From Flavobacteriales bacterium UBA5040 (GTDB taxonomy: Bacteria; Bacteroidota; Bacteroidia; Flavobacteriales; Weeksellaceae), in contig DIBY01000025.1 of NCBI GenBank assembly GCA_002415135.1, positions 62,001 to 126,000 on the forward strand: a DNA stretch of 64,000 nucleotides, read 5' to 3'. Below are positions 59,584 through 64,000 of the stretch, one piece after another; position 1 is the stretch's first letter, and the number at the start of each line of letters is the position of its first letter. The position numbers and the translations under genes were made by a program. A model generated the notes under the pieces. It did no database searches. It was not told the DNA's origin and was given only the letters and a program-made list of their open reading frames with translations.

Positions 59584-60303
59584 CTACCACTTTGCCAATC
59601 TCTTCAAATAAGCTTGAACCGTGTTTTCAAGTCCCATGTATAATGCTTCGGAAATCAAAGCGTGACCAATGGAAACTTCTAACAGATTTGGAATATTGTC
59701 GGAAAAATATTTTAAATTTTCTAAGCTTAAATCGTGTCCTGCGTTGACTCCCAGTCCATATTTCTCAGCTTCTAAAGCAGTTTCAATGTAAGGTTTAATT
59801 GCTTCTTCTTTATTTTTAGGATAATTGGTTGCGTACGCTTCCGTGTATAACTCAATTCTGTCAGCGCCGGTTTCCTTAGCATACTTCACCATTTCTGGAT
59901 TTGGATCTAAAAATATAGAAGTTCTGATTCCCGCAGCTTTAAATTCAGCAATCACCAGTTTTAAAAATTCTAGATTATATTCACAATTCCAGCCAGCGTT
60001 CGATGTAATAGCATCTTCACCATCGGGAACAAGCGTAACCTGCTCGGGCTTTACTTCTAAAACCATATCGATAAAAGCTCGGTGAGGATTTCCTTCAATA
60101 TTGAATTCGGTATGAACAATTGGCTTTAAATCGTAAACATCTTTTCTGGTGATATGTCTTTGATCCGGTCGTGGATGAATGGTGATTCCCTGAGCTCCAA
60201 ATTCCTGCAATTTTATTGCGGCTTCCGTGACACTCGGAGTATCTCCGCCACGGGCATTTCTAATGGTTGCAATTTTATTGATATTAACGCTAAGTTTTGT
60301 CAT
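59584..60303 (-). CDS. pdxJ: Pyridoxine 5'-phosphate synthase
   Basis: Closes the pyridoxine ring from 3-amino-2-oxopropyl phosphate and deoxyxylulose phosphate. The ATG at 60303 gives the family start TKLSVNINKIATIRNARGGD, while the 23 residues of the longer frame overlap the mscS end and are rejected. Motifs: GITIHPRPDQRHI, VTLVPDGEDAITSN, DRIELYTEAYA, LGVNAGHDLSLENL and SIGHALISEAL. The 239-residue length is normal. It lies 4 nt after the mscS stop, so it is read from the mscS transcript. Confidence 0.95.
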   Translation of the reverse strand: MTKLSVNINKIATIRNARGGDTPSVTEAAIKLQEFGAQGITIHPRPDQRHITRKDVYDLKPIVHTEFNIEGNPHRAFIDMVLEVKPEQVTLVPDGEDAITSNAGWNCEYNLEFLKLVIAEFKAAGIRTSIFLDPNPEMVKYAKETGADRIELYTEAYATNYPKNKEEAIKPYIETALEAEKYGLGVNAGHDLSLENLKYFSDNIPNLLEVSIGHALISEALYMGLENTVQAYLKRLAKW

Positions 60304-60307
60304 TATT

Positions 60308-61567
60308 TTACATTTTATTGAACTGCATGATTTCCAGATCAAATTCTTTTGAGGCAACCAAAAGGTGATCAAAAATATCTGCCATAATTACTTCAAATTT
60401 TTCCCACTCAGAATCATTGGTAAAACAATAGATTTCCAATGGCATTCCGTGTGGTGTGTTTTCCAACTGTCTCACCATCAAAGTTCCTTCCTGATCGATA
60501 TGCTCACTATGTTTAAGATAATTGTGCGCGTATTCCCGGAAAACACCAATATTGGTTAACTGTCGTCCGTTGATCACCAGATCTGAATTTTCAATTTTCG
60601 ATCTTTCTTCGATAATCTGGTTCTTTTTTTCAATGATATAATCTTTGATTAAATTAAATTTAGATAATCGGTCTACATCTTCTAAATTCAAAAACTTAAA
60701 CGAATTGATATTAAAGATGATGGAACGTTTAATTCTTCGGGTATTACTTTCCGACATCACCTGAATATTTTTGATCTCGGTCGTCAGAAAATCATAAGTC
60801 GGAATGGTGGACATTGTTTTATCAAAATTCTGAATTTTCGTTGTTAAAAGATTGAGATCTACAATCGTTCCCTCCAGATTATATTTCGGAATACCGATCC
60901 AGTCACCCACTTTTAAATTTTTGGAAGTTGCGACATGAATTCCGGTCACAAAACCGAGAATCGTATCCCGGAAAACCAAAACTAAAACGGCCGTAATTGC
61001 TCCAAGACTTCCAACAATTGCAGCACCACTTATGCCAAAAAGCACGCTGATAGCAACGACTGAGGCGATGAACATCCCAAATATCTTCAACGTTTGTGAA
61101 ACAGCGTTTAAGGCAATAATTTTATAGTAATCTTTTTTGATGACAAAATAATTCCTGGTGGCAGTTAAGCCCCGCATAAGCATTTTTGCCACGACGATCA
61201 CCAATAACAAACCGATCATGCGTTCCAGAAAGTCATAGCTTTTTGGATGGCGATAGAAAAAAGACTCTACCGCAAAACTCCCGACTAGTAGAGCCAGCAA
61301 ATGGGAAATAGAATTCGTGATCTTCGCTGCATAAACCGACTTTAATACCGGATATTTCTCTTTATCAAAAAATAGTTTGAAGACGGTATTAATTAGCAGC
61401 CTAATGAGAAAATCGACCAGGTAAATTAGACCGATAAAGAACAGGAATTTAATTAAGATCTGAAAGAAAAGAACACCACTGTCGGGTGAGTTCTGCTTCA
61501 CAAAAACATGTATATAATCGCTTATATTCTGCAAAAAATCTTTCGTATCGTTCAGTTCCTTATCCAT
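60308..61567 (-). CDS. Mechanosensitive ion channel, MscS family
   Basis: A 419-residue channel. Transmembrane helices lie at about 30-55, 80-95, 110-130 and 160-180. The pore helix (about 185-205) reads ISGAAIVGSLGAITAVLVLV, followed by FRDTILGFVTGIHVATSKNLKVGDWI, the MscS beta-domain signature. The C-terminal part resembles YbdG-type (MscS) channels. The ATG at 61567 is chosen because a -7 box is 5 nt upstream of it. It protects against osmotic downshift. It is first of an operon with pdxJ. Confidence 0.9.
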   Translation of the reverse strand: MDKELNDTKDFLQNISDYIHVFVKQNSPDSGVLFFQILIKFLFFIGLIYLVDFLIRLLINTVFKLFFDKEKYPVLKSVYAAKITNSISHLLALLVGSFAVESFFYRHPKSYDFLERMIGLLLVIVVAKMLMRGLTATRNYFVIKKDYYKIIALNAVSQTLKIFGMFIASVVAISVLFGISGAAIVGSLGAITAVLVLVFRDTILGFVTGIHVATSKNLKVGDWIGIPKYNLEGTIVDLNLLTTKIQNFDKTMSTIPTYDFLTTEIKNIQVMSESNTRRIKRSIIFNINSFKFLNLEDVDRLSKFNLIKDYIIEKKNQIIEERSKIENSDLVINGRQLTNIGVFREYAHNYLKHSEHIDQEGTLMVRQLENTPHGMPLEIYCFTNDSEWEKFEVIMADIFDHLLVASKEFDLEIMQFNKM

Positions 61568-61572
61568 TGACG

Positions 61573-61580
61573 CAAAAATA
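61573..61580 (-). promoter_or_regulatory. -7 element TATTTTTG of mscS, 5 nt from the start
   Basis: A TAnnTTTG match on the minus strand, followed by only CGTCA before the ATG at 61567; a leaderless-type arrangement. Confidence 0.5.
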
Positions 61581-61636
61581 AGAATTCTGTTTGTCTTTAG
61601 CAGATTAATAAGTACATTTAACAAAATTTAGCAACC

Positions 61637-62122
61637 ATGGACACTACTTTAATTCAGATCGTTTGTATCATATTATTAGTTCTGGGAATGATCGGAACTT
61701 TTCTTCCGGTTTTACCCGGTTTATTATTAAGTCTGGCAGGAGTCCTCATTTATAAATTCGGCACCGATGCGCCGTTATCGATGATTTATGTCTGGATATT
61801 TGTTTTTCTGACCGCTATGTCCGTCGTTTTAAATTATGTGATTCCCGCCCGAACGAACAGGAAATATGGAGGAACACGTTGGGGAAGCGTTGGATCAGTT
61901 GTTGGGACGATAGCAGGTTTGCTATTTATTCCTATTCCTTTTGGCTTCTTGATCGGGATGTTTTTAGGCGTTTTTATTGGTGAATTATTGCATGATGCTT
62001 CCGACAAAAAGAAAGCCTGGAATTCAACTAAAGGAGCTTTTATTGGTTTTCTCTACGGAACAGGATTCAATTTCATCGTAGGATTGGCAATGTTTTTGGT
62101 AGTTTTAATCGATATGTTTTAA
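61637..62122 (+). CDS. DUF456-domain membrane protein
   Basis: A 161-residue inner-membrane protein with four hydrophobic segments of the DUF456 family: IIGTFLPVLPGLLLSLAGVL-like opening (MIGTFLPVLPG), a glycine-rich stretch GGTRWGSVGSVVGTIAGLLF and IPFGFLIGMFLGVFIGELLH. The function is unknown. It is divergent from mscS and followed 11 nt later by a lipoprotein-like gene. Confidence 0.88.
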   Translation: MDTTLIQIVCIILLVLGMIGTFLPVLPGLLLSLAGVLIYKFGTDAPLSMIYVWIFVFLTAMSVVLNYVIPARTNRKYGGTRWGSVGSVVGTIAGLLFIPIPFGFLIGMFLGVFIGELLHDASDKKKAWNSTKGAFIGFLYGTGFNFIVGLAMFLVVLIDMF

Positions 62123-62133
62123 AATTCAAACCC

Positions 62134-62763
62134 ATGATTTACAGAACCTTATTAACCTCGCTCACGATTTTCACTTTGGCAACATGTAAAAATCAAAATG
62201 CAGTTACCGCAGAACAAACAAAAACAGCAGAAAAAACAGAAGTTATCACTAAGTCTGAAACTCCTGCTACTCCTCAACAATCTAGTTCTAAAAATTCGAC
62301 TGATCTACCAGTTGTGAAAGAAGACGCGAAGATTTCAGAAAAGGGAACAGAGAAGCAGTCACTCTCTAATAAAAAAGGAATGATTTATTTAAAAGAAGGA
62401 GAAAATAAATTTCTGAAAGAGTACGAAATGAACGTCACCTTCAAAAGAATGGTGGAAGACAGCCGGTGTCCAAAAGATGTACAATGCATCTGGGCAGGAA
62501 ATGCCACTGCGGAAGTTGAGTTTATGGGAACTTATACAAGACCGGTAACCGTTCAATTAAGTACCTCGAATGATGCCAGTAAAGGATATGCAAATACGGA
62601 GAAATTCAATGGATATAAAATAACTTTGGAAGAGGTAACTCCAGAAACGACTTCTGCGAAAGGTTTTAAATCTTTAAAAGGAAGTTACCAGATCGCACTT
62701 AAATTTGAGAAAGACAGCGGTTCACCTTCTCCTACTGAGCGCGGCGGAACTACCACGAAATAG
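62134..62763 (+). CDS. Secreted/lipoprotein-like protein with CPKDVQCIWAG motif
   Basis: Not recognised by name. Residues 1-19 are a signal with a possible lipobox (IFTLATC, Cys 19). A Thr/Lys/Glu-rich linker runs to about residue 90. A compact beta domain follows (95-195) with SRCPKDVQCIWAGNATAEVE, a motif common in uncharacterised Bacteroidota proteins whose two Cys may pair. The C-terminal tail ends GSPSPTERGGTTTK. Its last 14 nt overlap the end of ung on the other strand. Confidence 0.65.
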   Translation: MIYRTLLTSLTIFTLATCKNQNAVTAEQTKTAEKTEVITKSETPATPQQSSSKNSTDLPVVKEDAKISEKGTEKQSLSNKKGMIYLKEGENKFLKEYEMNVTFKRMVEDSRCPKDVQCIWAGNATAEVEFMGTYTRPVTVQLSTSNDASKGYANTEKFNGYKITLEEVTPETTSAKGFKSLKGSYQIALKFEKDSGSPSPTERGGTTTK

Positions 62764-63391
62764 ATTCTTTATTTTTCGATTTTAAATAATCGTTAATCTT
62801 GGAAAAAGGCTTGCTTCCATAGAAACCACGATAGACTGAAAATGGCGAAGGGTGAGCAGATTTTACAATAAAATGTTTAGAGGAATTAATCAGTTCCTCT
62901 TTTTTTTGTGCAAAAGCGCCCCATAAAACGAAGACTACATTTTCCTTTCTATCGGAAATTTCTTTGATAATAAAATTGGTGAATTGTTCCCAACCCAAAT
63001 CTTTATGGGAGTTCGGCGAATGAGCTTTTACTGTTAGGGTGGCATTCAAAAGCAGAACGCCTTGTTCTGCCCAATCGTCGAGTTCTTTCTTGGTGCGGTC
63101 GATTCCTAAATCTTCTTTTAACTCTGTAAAAATATTTTTGAGCGACGGCGGCGTTTTTACTTTTTCAGAAACTGAAAAACATAAACCATTTGCCTGATCA
63201 TCGTTATGATAAGGATCTTGCCCAATAATCACCACTTTAACATCTTCAAAAGAAGTTAGATCCAAAGCACGAAAAATCTGTTCCTTGGGTGGAAAACACT
63301 TTTCAGCATCGTAGGCTTCGTTGACTTTTTGCCAAAGATTTTCGAAGTATGCTGTGTTTTTTATTGGGGCGAGAATTTCAGTCCAATTCAT
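62750..63391 (-). CDS. ung: Uracil-DNA glycosylase
   Basis: Removes uracil from DNA as the first step of base-excision repair. The water-activating loop VIIGQDPYHNDDQANGLCFS carries the catalytic Asp (near 64), and the minor-groove loop AHPSPFSVYRGFYGSKPFSK carries the catalytic His. LLNATLTVKAHSPNSHKDLG is also family-typical. The 213-residue length is normal. It is convergent with and overlaps the preceding gene by 14 nt. Confidence 0.97.
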   Translation of the reverse strand: MNWTEILAPIKNTAYFENLWQKVNEAYDAEKCFPPKEQIFRALDLTSFEDVKVVIIGQDPYHNDDQANGLCFSVSEKVKTPPSLKNIFTELKEDLGIDRTKKELDDWAEQGVLLLNATLTVKAHSPNSHKDLGWEQFTNFIIKEISDRKENVVFVLWGAFAQKKEELINSSKHFIVKSAHPSPFSVYRGFYGSKPFSKINDYLKSKNKESISW

Positions 63392-63425
63392 TTGATGATG
63401 AGTTAATGTGCTGATGTGCGGTTAT

Positions 63426-63932
63426 TTAAGATTCATTTAGTTCAAAAATAAGATTTTCTGGAAACTCTTCGTCGGTTCGGTTTTCGTTTAAGATAAACTT
63501 TGATTTCTCCAGTAATTTAATGGAGCTCAAATTATTTTTATTGGTAAACGCCTCTATTTTTTTTAAGTTCAAATTTTTGAAACCATAATTTAAAACAAAC
63601 TGAACCGCTTCTGACATAATTCCTTTTCCATGATATGCCGGCAAAAGCTCATATCCTAATTCCGCAGTAGTTCGGTCTTCTGAGAATTTCCACAAACAAA
63701 TCGTCCCCAATAATTGGGGATGATTTTGAGAAGAAATTCCAAAAAACAGAATTTCCTTATTGATCGTTTTCTTTTTAATACTTAAAATAAAATCTAAAGC
63801 TTCGAAAGAATTTTGAGGAGAATTTCTATGAAGAAACTGATTGATCTCTGTATTGCTTCTGATTCCTAAAATTTCAGCTGCATCGTATTCGGTGATGGTT
63901 CGTAAAACCAATCTTTGTGTAGAAAACCTCAT
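63426..63932 (-). CDS. GNAT N-acetyltransferase, RimJ/RimL-like, second copy
   Basis: A 168-residue acetyltransferase opening FSTQRLVLRTITEYDAAEIL, with the acetyl-CoA loop ELGYELLPAYHGKGIMSEAV (about 90-110) and EAFTNKNNLSSIKLLEKSKF. It is the same family type as the protein at 12743-13291 but not closely similar. The substrate is unknown. The -7 box is 4 nt before the ATG. Confidence 0.88.
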   Translation of the reverse strand: MRFSTQRLVLRTITEYDAAEILGIRSNTEINQFLHRNSPQNSFEALDFILSIKKKTINKEILFFGISSQNHPQLLGTICLWKFSEDRTTAELGYELLPAYHGKGIMSEAVQFVLNYGFKNLNLKKIEAFTNKNNLSSIKLLEKSKFILNENRTDEEFPENLIFELNES

Positions 63933-63936
63933 CTTT

Positions 63937-63944
63937 CAAAGGTA
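63937..63944 (-). promoter_or_regulatory. -7 element TACCTTTG of the GNAT gene, 4 nt from the start
   Basis: A TAnnTTTG match on the minus strand followed by only AAAG before the ATG (63932); another leaderless-type arrangement. Confidence 0.45.
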
Positions 63945-64000
63945 GAATTTTCAAAGTAAAAAATGTCAGACTTTAAAAGTTTGATTTTTTTTTACTGAAA

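Noticed and set aside
1..64000. Search for tRNA, rRNA and other structured RNA genes
   Set aside because: No TTCGAATCC-type arms with matching acceptor stems and no rRNA blocks were found by eye; a covariance search could still reveal a small RNA.

Overview
The window reads as chromosome of a low-GC member of the Bacteroidota, most likely class Flavobacteriia and probably the Chryseobacterium/Kaistella group. Three kinds of evidence agree. Gliding/type IX secretion genes are present (gldB, gldC, a PorV-like barrel and two proteins with C-terminal T9SS sorting domains). At least 17 genes are preceded by the Bacteroidota -7 element TAnnTTTG. The operon types (bat, short NadE, GreA-like proteins) are typical of the group. 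No tRNA, rRNA, CRISPR array, prophage or intact insertion sequence was seen; most of the window is ordinary housekeeping chromosome with small accessory patches.

Layout. 1-4.9 kb: thyA, a secreted protein of five exact 24-residue repeats, a GreA-like protein, a frameshifted REP-associated transposase (RAYT) between two 33-nt palindromes, a lipoprotein GH13 amylase and an acidic-tailed pRiA4b ORF-3-like protein. 5-10.9 kb: a PhoR/PhoB-type two-component pair divergent from a TonB-dependent receptor and a beta-helix-like lipoprotein, with three 11-bp-spaced GTTAAA-like repeats between them. 10.9-19 kb: a membrane-anchored barnase-type RNase with a barstar-type inhibitor, nadE, a GNAT, gldB/gldC, a GLUG-repeat T9SS protein, a cystathionine gamma-synthase/lyase, and small DinB, YchJ and VF530 proteins. 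19-33 kb: sbcD-sbcC, a TsaC-type synthase, an S9 peptidase, a PAP2 phosphatase, YceI, an acyl-CoA carboxylase subunit, and an EamA transporter overlapping a PorV-like gene.

33-45 kb: deoC followed by a double-domain (ALDH16-like) aldehyde dehydrogenase, which together form a plausible deoxyribose-5-phosphate/acetaldehyde route; then an Lrp regulator, a nuclease-like protein, trmD, NDH-2, a protein that is almost only a T9SS sorting domain, hemB, a TM2 protein, a nitroreductase, a second GreA-like protein, an RlmB-type methyltransferase and a DinB protein. 45-52.7 kb: a complete moxR-DUF58-batA-batB-batC-batD aerotolerance-type operon. 52.7-64 kb: marC, a mevalonate-pathway decarboxylase, an acyl-CoA ligase, an SDR-type reductase, two alpha/beta hydrolases, pdxJ, an MscS channel, ung and a GNAT.

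The least explained structure is non-coding: the palindromes around the RAYT remnant, two copies of a larger hairpin repeat sitting inside the deoC-ALDH and batA-batB gene pairs, a 20-bp perfect palindrome and heptamer-like repeats around the barnase gene, the 11-bp-phased repeats at the receptor promoter, and several genes whose -7 box lies only 4-5 nt before the start codon. Function calls come from recognised motifs and family knowledge; no database search was run.
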